Origin: CALAED01 sp036378315 | GTDB lineage: Bacteria; Actinomycetota; Actinomycetes; Streptosporangiales; Streptosporangiaceae | Length of the DNA: 64,000 nt | NCBI GenBank assembly: GCA_036378315.1 | Contig: DASUWU010000193.1 | Location: 41,737 to 105,736, forward strand | Direction: 5' to 3' | Shown: positions 35,943-45,155 of the stretch, piece after piece | Position numbering within the stretch: the first letter of the stretch is position 1 | Layout: each line of letters starts with the position of its first letter | Translations under genes and position numbers: made by a program | The notes under the pieces: model-generated | Told to the model about the DNA's origin: nothing | Database searches by the model: none | The model's input: only the letters and a program-made list of their open reading frames with translations

Positions 35943-36953
35943 ATGCAGCGATCCCATAGCCCGAAGCGCCGTACCAGGCTGGCGGCCGTCGCCGTCGCCG
36001 GGATGCTCGCGCTCACCGCATGCAGCGGCTCGGGCGGCAAGAAGGCCGAGGAGCGGCAGAGCCAGGCGGCCGGGGCCGGCGCCGCCGCCGGCCCCAGGCT
36101 GAAGATCGCCATGATCACGCACTCCGGCGCGGGCGACACCTTCTGGGACATCGTGCAGAAGGGCGCCAAGGCCGCGGCGGCAAAGGACAACGTGCAGTTC
36201 CTCTATTCGGCCGACCCCGAGGGCGACCGGCAGGCACAGCTCGTCCAGGCGGCGATCGACCAGAAGGTCGACGGCATCATCGTCACCCTCGCCAAGCCGG
36301 ACGCGCTCAAGGATGTCGTCGAGAAGGCCGTCCAGGCCGGCATCCCGGTGGTGTCGATCAACTCCGGGGCCGACGTGTCCGCCAGGTTCGGCGCGCTGGT
36401 GCACTTCGGCCAGGACGAGACCGTCGCCGGACGGGCGGCGGGCGAGCAGCTGAACAAGATCGGGGCGAAGAAGGCCATCTGCGTCATCCACGAGCAGGGC
36501 AACGTCGGGCTCGAGGCGCGCTGCGCCGGCGCGAAGAAGACGTTCTCCGGGCAGATCGAGAACCTCAACGTGCCGGGCACCAACATGCCGCAGGTCAAGT
36601 CGTCGATCACCGCCAAGCTGCAGTCGGACAAGAGCATCGACGGCGTCCTCGCGCTGAACGCGGACATCGCGCTGACCGCCGCGGACGCGGCCAAGGACGC
36701 CGGCAGCGACGCCAGGATCGCCACGTTCGACCTCAACAAGCAGCTGATCGCCGCGCTCCAGGACGGCCGGATCCAGTTCGCCATCGACCAGCAGCCCTAC
36801 CTGCAGGGATACGAGGCCGTCGACGAGCTGTGGCTCTACAAGCGCAACGGCAACGTCCTGGGCGGCGGGCAGCCGGTGTTCACCGGCCCGGCGATCGTCG
36901 ACAAGGCGACCGCGGGTTCCATCAAGCAGTTCTCCGACCAGGGAACGCGCTGA
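35943..36953 (+). CDS. Sugar ABC transporter substrate-binding lipoprotein (RbsB-like)
   Basis: A 336-residue periplasmic-binding protein of the ribose/galactose type. The signal has lipobox LTAC (MLALTACSGSG). Domain blocks: KIAMITHSGAGDTFWDIVQK, LVQAAIDQKVDGIIVTLAKP, GIPVVSINSG, and IATFDLNKQLIAALQDGRI. ATG 35943 has AAGGAGG 9 bases upstream. It leads an operon with a permease (2-base gap) and an ATPase. The sugar is not identifiable. Confidence 0.92.
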   Translation: MQRSHSPKRRTRLAAVAVAGMLALTACSGSGGKKAEERQSQAAGAGAAAGPRLKIAMITHSGAGDTFWDIVQKGAKAAAAKDNVQFLYSADPEGDRQAQLVQAAIDQKVDGIIVTLAKPDALKDVVEKAVQAGIPVVSINSGADVSARFGALVHFGQDETVAGRAAGEQLNKIGAKKAICVIHEQGNVGLEARCAGAKKTFSGQIENLNVPGTNMPQVKSSITAKLQSDKSIDGVLALNADIALTAADAAKDAGSDARIATFDLNKQLIAALQDGRIQFAIDQQPYLQGYEAVDELWLYKRNGNVLGGGQPVFTGPAIVDKATAGSIKQFSDQGTR

Positions 36954-36955
36954 GC

Positions 36956-38040
36956 ATGGCGCAGATCGTCGACCTGAACGGGGCCGCCTCCGGTGACGGT
37001 CCCGACGACGACCCCAGGGACGGCCCGGGCGACGAGCGCGTGGCCGGCCGCTCGCCGGTCCGCCAGGCGTTGCGGCGGCCGGAACTCGGGGCGCTCATCG
37101 GAGCGGTCGCGCTGTTCGTCTTCTTCTCGCTGACCGCCGACTCATTCCTTCGGGGCACCTCCTTCGCGACCGTGCTGTACTCGAGCTCGACGTTCGGGAT
37201 CATGGCGGTGGCGGTGGCGCTGCTCATGATCGGCGGTGAGTTCGACCTGTCCGCCGGGGTCATGGTGACCAGCGCGTCGCTGGTGACCGCGCTGGTGAGC
37301 TACCAGCTCACGCTGAACCTGTGGGTCGGCGTCGCGATCTCGCTGGTGGTCACGCTCGCGATCGGCTTCCTGAACGGGCTGCTGTACGTCAAGACCGGGC
37401 TGCCCAGCTTCATCGTGACGCTGGGCACGTTCTTCATGCTGCGCGGCCTCAACCTCGGCGTGACCAAGGCCGTCACCGGCGACGTGGCCACCAACTCGGT
37501 CGCGGACATGGACGGATTCGCCCAGGCCAGGAAGGTCTTCGCGGCCCAGCCGACGATCTTCGGGGTGCACGTCTACGTGACGGTCTTCTGGTGGTTGGGG
37601 TTCGTCGCGGTCGCGACCTGGATCCTGCTCCGCACCCGCACCGGCAACTGGATCTTGGCGGTGGGCGGCGCGGCGGCCAGCGCGCGCGCCGCCGGCGTGC
37701 CGGTGCGCCGGACGAAGATCGGCCTGTTCATGGGGGTCGGCTTCGCCGCCTGGTTCTCCGGGATGCACCTGCTCTTCGCGTTCCCCTCGGTGCAGTCGGG
37801 TGAGGGGGTCGGCAACGAGTTCGCCTACATCATCTGCGCCGTGATCGGCGGCTGCCTGCTCACCGGCGGGTACGGCTCGGCGATCGGCGCCGCGATCGGG
37901 GCGTTCATCTACGGCATGGCCAACAAGGGCATCGTGTACGCCGGCTGGAACCCCGACTGGTTCTACTTCTTCCTCGGCGTGCTGCTGCTCATCGCCACGA
38001 TCGTGAACCTGGTCGTCCGCAGACGGGCGGAGAGTGCCAC

Positions 38041-38044
<4 letters not shown>
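36956..38044 (+). CDS. Sugar ABC transporter permease (RbsC-like)
   Basis: A 362-residue membrane protein of the branched sugar/ribose permease family with eight or more helices. Characteristic blocks are GIMAVAVALLMIGGEFDLSAG, GLPSFIVTLGTFFMLRGLNL and CAVIGGCLLTGGYGSAIGA. The first 40 residues are hydrophilic and acidic. The ATG lies 2 bases after the binding-protein stop, and the stop overlaps the ATPase ATG (ATGA at 38041). Confidence 0.93.
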
Positions 38045-38886
<842 letters not shown>

Positions 38887-38911
38887 ACTCCGAGCTCGCG
38901 ATGCCGCCAGG

Positions 38912-40381
38912 TCAGCAGCCGGAATAGAGCCGTTCGAGGTCGACCGCCAGCACGTCGCCGGCCGCGGCCGCGCGGATCAGGTCGGCCGTGAAGCCGGTGG
39001 CGCTGTAGCAAGCGAGCCGAGTGTGGCGGGTGTCGTAGCCACGTTTCGAGAGCAGGTCGCGGACACGGGCGAGGCGGTCGACGTGGCCCATCCCCATGGT
39101 CTCGCCCCACTTGGCCTCGCCAAGCGACAGGACTTTGCGGGCGGATCCGTCCTCTTCGCCGAGCACGACGACGTCAACCTCGTGGCTGGTGCGATGATCG
39201 GGGTCGTTGACGACGCCATACCCCACCTCGCCGGGCACACCGTTGAAAGTCTCGGGGTCCACGAAGTCCGCGGCCCACGTACGGCACAGCTCCTCGAAGT
39301 GCGGACCTACCACCGCCGATCGAAAGCGCCTTCCGCTTCGTTGCCACACCTGCTCGGCGCGTCTGCGTTCGAGCTGTCGCCACGCGGGACGCATGATCGC
39401 GTGATAAAAGGTGATCAATGGCTCGGTGATGCGATAAAGGGGTCGTGCGGCACGCAGCACGTCCGGCTGCTTGGCCAGCAGCCCCGCGTCTTCGAGCACG
39501 GAGAGCGGGTGGGAGATCTCCGTGGCCTTTCTCCCGACGAAGTTGGCGATGCCGCCGCGCGTTGCGTTTCCCTCGACGACTGCGGCGAGTACCGAGTGGT
39601 ATAGCGCCGGATCTCGCAGGTCTGGTTCCTCCGCGAGTAGATAGCGCGCTTCCCGGAAGAGAGGACGAGCGGGGTTGAGCACGGCCCGTTGCACCCAGTC
39701 GTCGAAGTCCTCCCGCGACGCGGGTGCGTCATCACGCACGTACTCCCGCCGGTAGGCGGGAGTCCCACCGACCACGGAATGCACGAGCACCGCCAGCTCG
39801 GGATCGCTGATGCCCCAGAACTCGGCAGCCAATCGATAGTCGAGCGGTGGCACGACCAACTCGAGGCCGGCACGGCCGCGCAACGGAGCGTTCCCGGCCA
39901 GCAGGCCGCCCATGAAGGTCAATGCCGAGCCGCAAAGGAGGAGCCGGGCCTTGGATCCGCCGCGGCGTCTCCGGACGTCAAGCGCGGCCTGCAGCACCGA
40001 GGGAAGCTCGGGGGACGCCTTGGCCAAGTAGGGGAACTCGTCGATGACGACAGGTATGGGCCGGTCGGTGGCGAGGTCGAGGATGCCGTCGATCGCGGAC
40101 CGCCATGATGAGAACGCCACGGGACCGGGTGCGCCGATCCGTGCCCCCACGATCTCGCCGAACCACTGCAAGTGTTCCGCCGCCACCGCCTCCGTGCCTT
40201 CGACATAAAGACCGCCGGTCGCCTCGCACAGAGACCCCAGGAGCAGCGTCTTTCCCTGCCTCCGCCGGCCGGACACGATGCCGAGGAGCGGCGTCTCCGC
40301 AGGATCCGCGGTGAAGTCGGTGAGCTCGGCCCACTCGTACTCGCGGTCGAAGATCTCGGTAGGCTTCCGTACAGTCGGCAT
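38912..40381 (-). CDS. ATPase with DUF234 nuclease-like C-terminus
   Basis: A 489-residue protein of the archaeal-ATPase/DUF234 type. The STAND-like module has a P-loop GRRRQGKTLLLG near residue 38, Walker B IPVVIDEFPYL near 110 and sensor LLLCGSAL. A winged-helix region follows (GRKATEISHPLSVLEDAGLL). The C-terminal part has a PD-(D/E)xK-like core: HEVDVVVLG then SLGEAKWGE. Proteins of this kind are widespread accessory ATPases; the cellular role is not settled. Codon use is less GC-biased than in neighbours, suggesting transfer. ATG 40381 has no ribosome site, so a near-leaderless transcript is likely. Confidence 0.85.
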   Translation of the reverse strand: MPTVRKPTEIFDREYEWAELTDFTADPAETPLLGIVSGRRRQGKTLLLGSLCEATGGLYVEGTEAVAAEHLQWFGEIVGARIGAPGPVAFSSWRSAIDGILDLATDRPIPVVIDEFPYLAKASPELPSVLQAALDVRRRRGGSKARLLLCGSALTFMGGLLAGNAPLRGRAGLELVVPPLDYRLAAEFWGISDPELAVLVHSVVGGTPAYRREYVRDDAPASREDFDDWVQRAVLNPARPLFREARYLLAEEPDLRDPALYHSVLAAVVEGNATRGGIANFVGRKATEISHPLSVLEDAGLLAKQPDVLRAARPLYRITEPLITFYHAIMRPAWRQLERRRAEQVWQRSGRRFRSAVVGPHFEELCRTWAADFVDPETFNGVPGEVGYGVVNDPDHRTSHEVDVVVLGEEDGSARKVLSLGEAKWGETMGMGHVDRLARVRDLLSKRGYDTRHTRLACYSATGFTADLIRAAAAGDVLAVDLERLYSGC

Positions 40382-40390
40382 GGGACTAAT

Positions 40391-40423
40391 GTAGAACTAC
40401 ATTTATAATAAGTACAGTTCTAC
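40391..40423. promoter_or_regulatory. Promoter region with 8-bp inverted repeats before the DUF234 ATPase
   Basis: GTAGAACT (40391-40398) and AGTTCTAC (40416-40423) are exact inverted repeats around 17 bases of almost pure A/T containing TATAAA/TATTAT-like -10 elements. The region starts 10 bases before the ATPase ATG. The layout fits an operator straddling the promoter. Confidence 0.5.
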
Positions 40424-40437
40424 TTTCTCGGCCGAGA

Positions 40438-40650
40438 TCACAATCGGCCCCAGCGGTGGGCTGAGCCGATTTGGTGGGCGAGGTGTTCGGCGCTGGCCCC
40501 CTCGACGAGGCGTCCCCGGCCGCCGATGAGGAGTAAGGCCCACCAGCGGCGCGTGGCGCGGCCGTACCAGACCTTGGTTCCCGGGAACTGGCGCTCGATC
40601 GCGAGCGCGGCCACGAGTGCCGCCGGTGGTGGTGCGTCGTCGTTGTTCAT
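40438..40650 (-). CDS. 70-residue protein of unknown function in the WhiJ-type cluster
   Basis: A 70-residue frame MNNDDAPPPAALVAALAIER, then FPGTKVWYGRATRRWWALLL and a C-terminal LAHQIGSAHRWGRL. Its ATG overlaps the stop of the anti-sigma-like ATPase gene (ATGA, 40647-40650), so it is translationally coupled. The W-rich core is similar to small proteins that accompany RsbW-like genes in actinomycetes. No domain is recognised. Confidence 0.7.
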   Translation of the reverse strand: MNNDDAPPPAALVAALAIERQFPGTKVWYGRATRRWWALLLIGGRGRLVEGASAEHLAHQIGSAHRWGRL

Positions 40651-41072
40651 GCGCCGTCCGCGGATCCGTCCGTGTGCAGCTCGAACCAGGTGAGGCGGCC
40701 GCCGTCCTCGGTCGGCTCGCTGCCCCACCGCGCGGCGAGGTTCGCGACGAGGACCAGCCCGTGCCCGTGCTCGCGCAGCGGCTGTCCCGGAGCGCGCGGC
40801 AGGGGGACGGACTCCTCGGACCCTTCGTCGCGGACCTGCACCCGTACGGTCCGGTCGCCGTCGATGACCGCCACCGCGATGCGTCCGCCGATCCCGCCGG
40901 ATCGCGAATGAACGATGCTGTTCGTCGCGATCTCCGAGGCGAGGAGCGCGGCGACCTCGGTGACATCGGTTCCGTACCGCGCCACCGCCCCGCGCACATA
41001 CGCGCGAACACCGGCCATCGACTCCGGCACCGCGGGAAACGCGGCGTCATCGCAGACGTCCGGAGCGGTCAT
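40647..41072 (-). CDS. Anti-sigma-type HATPase (RsbW-like)
   Basis: A 141-residue GHKL ATPase domain: N-box LLASEIATNSIVHSRS, G1 VQVRDEGSEESV, G2 REHGHGLVLVANLAARWG. It lacks any sensor or membrane part and is of anti-sigma/serine kinase type. It sits in a cluster with an XRE-DUF5753 regulator and DUF397, the WhiJ/AbaA-type arrangement known from Streptomyces. Its ATG (41072) overlaps the TGA of an 18-codon leader ORF; GTG 41075 is an alternative. Confidence 0.88.
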   Translation of the reverse strand: MTAPDVCDDAAFPAVPESMAGVRAYVRGAVARYGTDVTEVAALLASEIATNSIVHSRSGGIGGRIAVAVIDGDRTVRVQVRDEGSEESVPLPRAPGQPLREHGHGLVLVANLAARWGSEPTEDGGRLTWFELHTDGSADGA

Positions 41073-41128
41073 CACCGCTGGTCACCGGCGATGCGGTCGC
41101 GATTCGGCAGGTCAAGGTCTGATCTCAT
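41072..41128 (-). CDS. 18-codon leader ORF coupled to the anti-sigma-type gene
   Basis: From ATG 41128 the frame reads MRSDLDLPNRDRIAGDQR and stops with a TGA that overlaps the next ATG (TGATG at 41070-41074). GGAG lies 6 bases before the ATG, better than anything before the anti-sigma start itself. It probably sets translation of the following gene by coupling. Confidence 0.5.
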   Translation of the reverse strand: MRSDLDLPNRDRIAGDQR

Positions 41129-41167
41129 GCTGCACTCCAGGGTCAAGGTCGCGCTACAGTACGCATC

Positions 41168-41181
41168 ACTTCGCGCGAAGT
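41168..41181. promoter_or_regulatory. Perfect 14-bp palindrome in the divergent WhiJ-type promoter region
   Basis: ACTTCGCGCGAAGT is a perfect palindrome between the divergent anti-sigma-like gene and the XRE gene. On the minus strand a TACTGT hexamer follows 7 bases on, a possible -10. The XRE-DUF5753 protein is the natural candidate to bind it. Confidence 0.6.
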
Positions 41182-41267
41182 AATCATTGCCGCAACGAAG
41201 ATCCATAGCAACGAACTTGTGCAGATTCGTGGGCCAGGTTCACGTCCACGGGAAGGGTGATCGACCT

Positions 41268-42122
41268 ATGCCGCATTCGGTGACCGTGCCCGAACAGAGC
41301 CCGACCGTCCGGCATCGCCGGCTGGCCGGCGAGCTGCGGAGGCTGCGCGAACGCGCCGGGATGACCCCGGAACAGGCGGCGGCCGCGCTCGGCTGGTCGC
41401 GGCCGAAGCTCGTACGGGTCGAGACCGCGAAGACGCGGCCGAAGCCGGCGGACGTCGCCGCGGCCCTCGACCTCTACGGCGGGCCGGACGAACTCAAGCT
41501 GGCCCTGATGGAAGCGGCCAGGAACGTCCGCCGGCGGGGCTGGTGGTCCGCGTACGACGACGTGCTCGCCGGCTCCTACGCAGAGCTGGAGGACGACGCC
41601 GCCGAGATCAGGTCATGGCAGGTGCAGGTCATCCATGGCCTGCTGCAAACGCAGGAGTACGCCCGGACGCTCATCCGCAATCACTCCGCCGACGAACAGG
41701 AAGTGGATCGGCGCGTCCAGGCGCGGATGATGCGCCAGACGCTCCTCGCCCGGCAGAACGCTCCCGCGCTGCAGGTTCTGATCGAGGAGGCGGTCCTGCG
41801 CCGGCCCGTCGGCGGCGTCGAGGTGATGCGCGGCCAGCTCGACGCACTCCTGCGGGCGCATCTCCGGCCGAACGTCTCGATCCGCGTCGTGCCCATGTCC
41901 GTCGGGATCTACCCCTCACTAGGAGAGGGATCGTTCACGATTTTTAGCTTTCCGCGGCCGATCGACCCGGACGTGGTCTACCTGGAGAGCGTCGCGGGCG
42001 GGGTCTACCTGGAAGACGTGGAGCAGGTCCGGCGCTGTGGCGCGACCTTTGACAACATCGCTGATGTGGCCTTGTCTGACGAGGAGTCGGCGGCGCTCAT
42101 CGCCGCCATCGCCGAGGAGTAG
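41268..42122 (+). CDS. XRE regulator with DUF5753 (WhiJ-type)
   Basis: A 284-residue protein. Residues 16-75 are an XRE HTH (LAGELRRLRERAGMTPEQAA, LGWSRPKLVRVETAKTRPKP). Residues 90-280 are DUF5753 (VQVIHGLLQTQEYARTLI, MRQTLLARQNAPALQVLIEE, GEGSFTIFSFPRPIDPDVVY). This family pairs with DUF397 partners and regulates development or antibiotic production in Streptomyces. ATG 41268 follows GGAAGGG by 10 bases. DUF397 is 9 bases downstream. Confidence 0.93.
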   Translation: MPHSVTVPEQSPTVRHRRLAGELRRLRERAGMTPEQAAAALGWSRPKLVRVETAKTRPKPADVAAALDLYGGPDELKLALMEAARNVRRRGWWSAYDDVLAGSYAELEDDAAEIRSWQVQVIHGLLQTQEYARTLIRNHSADEQEVDRRVQARMMRQTLLARQNAPALQVLIEEAVLRRPVGGVEVMRGQLDALLRAHLRPNVSIRVVPMSVGIYPSLGEGSFTIFSFPRPIDPDVVYLESVAGGVYLEDVEQVRRCGATFDNIADVALSDEESAALIAAIAEE

Positions 42123-42131
42123 TCCGCGCTC

Positions 42132-42341
42132 ATGAGTTCCCCCCTTGACCTGTCCGGCGCGACGTGGCGCAAGGCCGGCCGCAGCAGCGGCGGCGGCAAC
42201 GAATGCGTCGAGGTCGCCGCCGTCCGGCGCGTGATCGCCGTCCGCGACTCGAAGAACCCGACCGGCGCGGCGCTCGCCGTCCCGCACGAGCAGTGGCGGA
42301 GCTTCACGGAACGGGTGAAGAGCGGCCGCTACGACCTGTGA
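42132..42341 (+). CDS. DUF397 protein, partner of the XRE regulator
   Basis: A 69-residue DUF397 protein with the full signature: LSGATWRKAGRSSGGGNECV, EVAAVRRVIAVRDSKNPTG and LAVPHEQWRSFTERVKSG. GAGGAG lies 10 bases before the ATG and overlaps the end of the XRE gene. It probably binds and modulates its XRE partner, as shown for related pairs. Confidence 0.95.
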   Translation: MSSPLDLSGATWRKAGRSSGGGNECVEVAAVRRVIAVRDSKNPTGAALAVPHEQWRSFTERVKSGRYDL

Positions 42342-42381
42342 CATGGCCAGCCTGCGCATGATCGCCGATATGGGCAGGCAT

Positions 42382-42411
42382 GCATCATGATGCGGTGATG
42401 TTATGATGAAC
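42382..42411. promoter_or_regulatory. VapBC operator
   Basis: GCATCATGATGC (42382-42393) is a perfect 12-bp palindrome, followed within 10 bases by further TGATG half-sites (GTGATG, ATGATG). It lies just before the vapB ATG at 42414, the usual place for autoregulation by a VapBC complex. Confidence 0.55.
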
Positions 42412-42413
42412 GC

Positions 42414-42644
42414 ATGCGTACGACGATTGACCTTCCTGAAGATCTTCACCGTCGGGCGTTGGCGATCGCTCGGGATACATCGCGGACATTGAGTGAGACG
42501 GTCGCCGATCTCATGCGCCGCGGCCTGGGTCACGGTGGGAGCGCTGAGGTCTCGCGGAGCTCGCGCACCGGGCTGCCGGTGATCCATCTTGGCTCTGTCA
42601 TCACGACCGAGGACGTGCGCGCGCTCGAGGACGAAGACCGGTGA
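42414..42644 (+). CDS. vapB: VapB-type antitoxin
   Basis: A 76-residue antitoxin with an N-terminal ribbon-helix-helix (MRTTIDLPEDLHRRALAIAR, TLSETVADLMRRGLG) and a flexible C-terminal part ending VITTEDVRALEDEDR that should wrap the toxin. The toxin GTG overlaps its stop (GTGA at 42641). No ribosome site is obvious; the gene may be near-leaderless. Confidence 0.88.
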   Translation: MRTTIDLPEDLHRRALAIARDTSRTLSETVADLMRRGLGHGGSAEVSRSSRTGLPVIHLGSVITTEDVRALEDEDR

Positions 42645-43039
42645 CGGTTCTCCTCGACGCCAACGTGCTGATCGCTCTCGTCGTTGATGATCACGTTCAC
42701 CATGACGCGGCGGAGCGGTGGCTGACCGGCCACGACGGTCGCATTGCCACCTGCCCGATCACCGAGGGCAGTCTGGTCCGGCTGCTCGTTCGCGAAGGCC
42801 AGTCGGCCGGGACGGCGCAGGCCGTGGTATCGGCGATCGGGAGCGATCCACGTCATGAATTCTGGCCGGATGGCGTCTCGTACAAGGACGTATCCCTGAC
42901 TGGGGTTGTCGGCCACCGCCAGGTCACCGATGCCTATCTCGCCGAGCTGGCCAGGGCGCGCGACGGGCGGTTGGCCACTTTCGATCAGGGCCTCGCCAAA
43001 CTCCATAACGACGTCGCGGAGCTTGTTCCCACTCGCTGA
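42641..43039 (+). CDS. vapC: VapC-type PIN-domain toxin
   Basis: A 132-residue PIN-domain RNase. The acidic metal ligands are Asp6 (LLDANVLIAL), Glu in ITEGSLVRLL, Asp in QVTDAYLAELA and Asp in LATFDQGLAKL. The start is GTG overlapping the antitoxin stop. It should cut an RNA target when freed from VapB. Confidence 0.92.
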   Translation: MTVLLDANVLIALVVDDHVHHDAAERWLTGHDGRIATCPITEGSLVRLLVREGQSAGTAQAVVSAIGSDPRHEFWPDGVSYKDVSLTGVVGHRQVTDAYLAELARARDGRLATFDQGLAKLHNDVAELVPTR

Positions 43040-43092
43040 CCGCTCGGCCGAGGCCCGCCCGCGCCACTTCATCGGCCGGTAGCGCGGCGGGG

Positions 43093-44145
43093 TCAGGGGA
43101 TGCGGGCGGTCCAGGCCGGGTCGGCGAACTTGGCCGCGGCGAGGGATTCGGCGGCGCGGAGTTCGGCGGGGGAGAGGGCGTCGTCGACGAGGCCGTAGCG
43201 CTTGCGGAAGTGGGCGATCATCCGGGCGATGACCTCGTCGCGCGGCAGGCCGGTCTGGCGGCGGAGCGGGTCGACGCGCTTGTCGGCGCTGGCGATGCCC
43301 TTGTCGGAGATCTTCTCGCGGCCGATGCGCAGCACGTCGAGCATCTTCGCGGCGTCGATGTCGTAGGCCATCGTGACGTGGTGCAGGACGGCGCCGGAGC
43401 TGAGGCGCTTCTGCGCGGCACCGCCGATCTTGCCGCCGTCCGACGTGATGTCGTTCAGCGGCTGGTACCACGCGCGGACGCCGAGGTCGTCGCCCAGCGC
43501 GCCGAGCACCCAGTCGTCGAGGAACGCGTAGGAGTCGGCGTACGACATGCCCTGGACCAAGGAGAGCGGCGCGTACAGCGAGTAGGTGATCGTGTTGCCC
43601 GGCTCGATGAACATCGCGCCGCCGCCGCTGATCCGCCGGACGACTGTCACGCCGTGGCGGCGGGCCGCGTCGGCGTCGACCTCGTTGCGCAGCGACTGGA
43701 AGCTGCCGATCACCACGCTCGGCGCGGCCCATTCCCAGATGCGCAGCGTCGGCGGGCGGCGCCCGGCCGCCACCTCATGGGCGAGCACCTCGTCGAGCGC
43801 CATGTGCAGCGCGGGCGACTGCGGCCGCTCGTGGACCAGGTGCCAGTCGTGGTCGCGCCAGTCCGACGCGCGGGCCAACGCCCGCCGTACGGCCACCGCG
43901 ACGTCGCGTGGCGCGAACCCGAGCATGACGACGTCAGGTCCGACGGCGGCGGTCAGGCGTTCGGTGAGCTGGCCGGTGTCCAGCGCCGCCGGCAGCCCGG
44001 TCAGCGCGGCGTCCATGCGGTCCAGCGCATCGTCGGGCTCGAGGAAGAAGTCGCCGCTGATCCGTACGTCGCGCAGCGTGCCGCCCGCGACGGTCAGGTC
44101 GGCGACGACGAGCTTGCCACCAGGGACCTTGTACTCGCCGTGCAC
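43093..44145 (-). CDS. lplA: Lipoate-protein ligase A
   Basis: A 350-residue ligase. The accessory domain is at the N-terminus (MHGEYKVPGGKLVVADLTV, GDFFLEPDDALDRMD), and the catalytic domain follows: RPPTLRIWEWAAPSVVIGSF, RRISGGGAMFIEPGNTITYS (RRxSGGG loop), and GKIGGAAQKRLSSGAVLHHV with the Lys that binds lipoyl-AMP. It attaches lipoate or octanoate to E2/H proteins. GTG 44145 fits the family start; ribosome site is weak. Domain order (accessory first) is typical for actinomycetes. Confidence 0.88.
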   Translation of the reverse strand: MHGEYKVPGGKLVVADLTVAGGTLRDVRISGDFFLEPDDALDRMDAALTGLPAALDTGQLTERLTAAVGPDVVMLGFAPRDVAVAVRRALARASDWRDHDWHLVHERPQSPALHMALDEVLAHEVAAGRRPPTLRIWEWAAPSVVIGSFQSLRNEVDADAARRHGVTVVRRISGGGAMFIEPGNTITYSLYAPLSLVQGMSYADSYAFLDDWVLGALGDDLGVRAWYQPLNDITSDGGKIGGAAQKRLSSGAVLHHVTMAYDIDAAKMLDVLRIGREKISDKGIASADKRVDPLRRQTGLPRDEVIARMIAHFRKRYGLVDDALSPAELRAAESLAAAKFADPAWTARIP

Positions 44146-44182
44146 GTCGGGTCCAACCGCCGGGCGGCGGCGCGGATTCCCG

Positions 44183-45058
44183 CTAACCGCCGCCGTAGTT
44201 CTGTGGCCCGCACACCTCGGCGGCCTTCTCGGCGGCCGCGTCGATCCAGGGCTGCAGTGAGATGTCACTTCCCAGGCTCGTGTAGAGCGCCGTCGCCTCG
44301 ATCAGGTACCGGTGGTAGAGCCGGATATGGTCGCGCTTGCGGGCCTGTGCGTAACCGCTCGTGCAGGCGGCCTGCCCCCGCCCGTGCAGTGGGCACCAGA
44401 CTCCGAAGTCCCATGAACCGCCCTTCGGAAAGCTGTTGTACACCTCCTCCGCCGCCGCCGAGTCGCGGAAGGCGAAGACCTGGACCGAGACCAGGATGTC
44501 GTTGTTGTCGTTGACGGTGGCGCTGTCGACCTGGTAGTCGCCGGTCATGTCGCCGCAGGAGTGCTCGTCGAGCACCTGCCGGACGTCGCTGGTCATCGCG
44601 TAGGCCTCGGTGCAGCCGTGCGAGCCGCCGGCGACCCACTTGTACCTGACACCCCGGCTGTTGGTGAACGCATCGGCCATCAGGGCGGACCGGGTGAACG
44701 GGGTCCCGTCGGTGGAACTGTCGTCGAGGCTGTTCGCGCCGGACGTGCTGCCCTCCACGGACGGGGTCTCCACCGGGGGCGTCGGGGTGTCTTCTTCGGC
44801 ACTCGGGGTCGGCTCGGAGCCGGAGGGCGTCGGAGACAGTGTGAAGACCGTCGTGGTGGGTGAGGTCGTGGTGCCCAGGAGTCGCTGCCTGAGCTGCCCG
44901 ACGTCGGTGATGCCTAAGAACGCCAGAACGGCGAGCGCCGTGCCCACGGCGCTCGCGACCGCCTCCCAACGCACCTTCTTGGGCGCGTTGCCTGGGCGCG
45001 ACTGCTTCTTCCCGTCATCTGCCACGATGCTTGTCCCGACCGGCGGTCGTTGCTTCAC
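44183..45058 (-). CDS. Membrane-anchored extracytoplasmic protein of unknown function
   Basis: A 291-residue protein. One helix (VASAVGTALAVLAFLGITDV) near residue 33-53 follows a basic cytoplasmic start, then a Thr/Ser/Pro-rich linker (TTTSPTTTVFTLSPTPSGSE and on) of about 60 residues, and a C-terminal domain with six or more Cys (HGCTEAYAM, HSCGDMTGDYQ, WCPLHGRGQAACTSGYAQA) that may be disulfide-bonded. No family is recognised. Start uncertain: GTG 45058 has GAGGAG 12 bases upstream; GTG 45025 and GTG 45115 are alternatives. Possibly co-transcribed with lplA. Confidence 0.6.
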   Translation of the reverse strand: MKQRPPVGTSIVADDGKKQSRPGNAPKKVRWEAVASAVGTALAVLAFLGITDVGQLRQRLLGTTTSPTTTVFTLSPTPSGSEPTPSAEEDTPTPPVETPSVEGSTSGANSLDDSSTDGTPFTRSALMADAFTNSRGVRYKWVAGGSHGCTEAYAMTSDVRQVLDEHSCGDMTGDYQVDSATVNDNNDILVSVQVFAFRDSAAAEEVYNSFPKGGSWDFGVWCPLHGRGQAACTSGYAQARKRDHIRLYHRYLIEATALYTSLGSDISLQPWIDAAAEKAAEVCGPQNYGGG

Positions 45059-45155
45059 CAGGTGCGACTGCTCCTCAAGGATCGCACCGCACTTCACCGC
45101 GGTGCGCCTTGTCACCCGATTGAGACGCGCCAGATCACGGACAAGTTCCGGCGGG

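Noticed and set aside
40391..40423. Insertion-sequence terminal repeats
   Set aside because: The 8-bp arms enclose only 17 bases, no transposase is near, and no second copy is seen at the other end of the ATPase gene.
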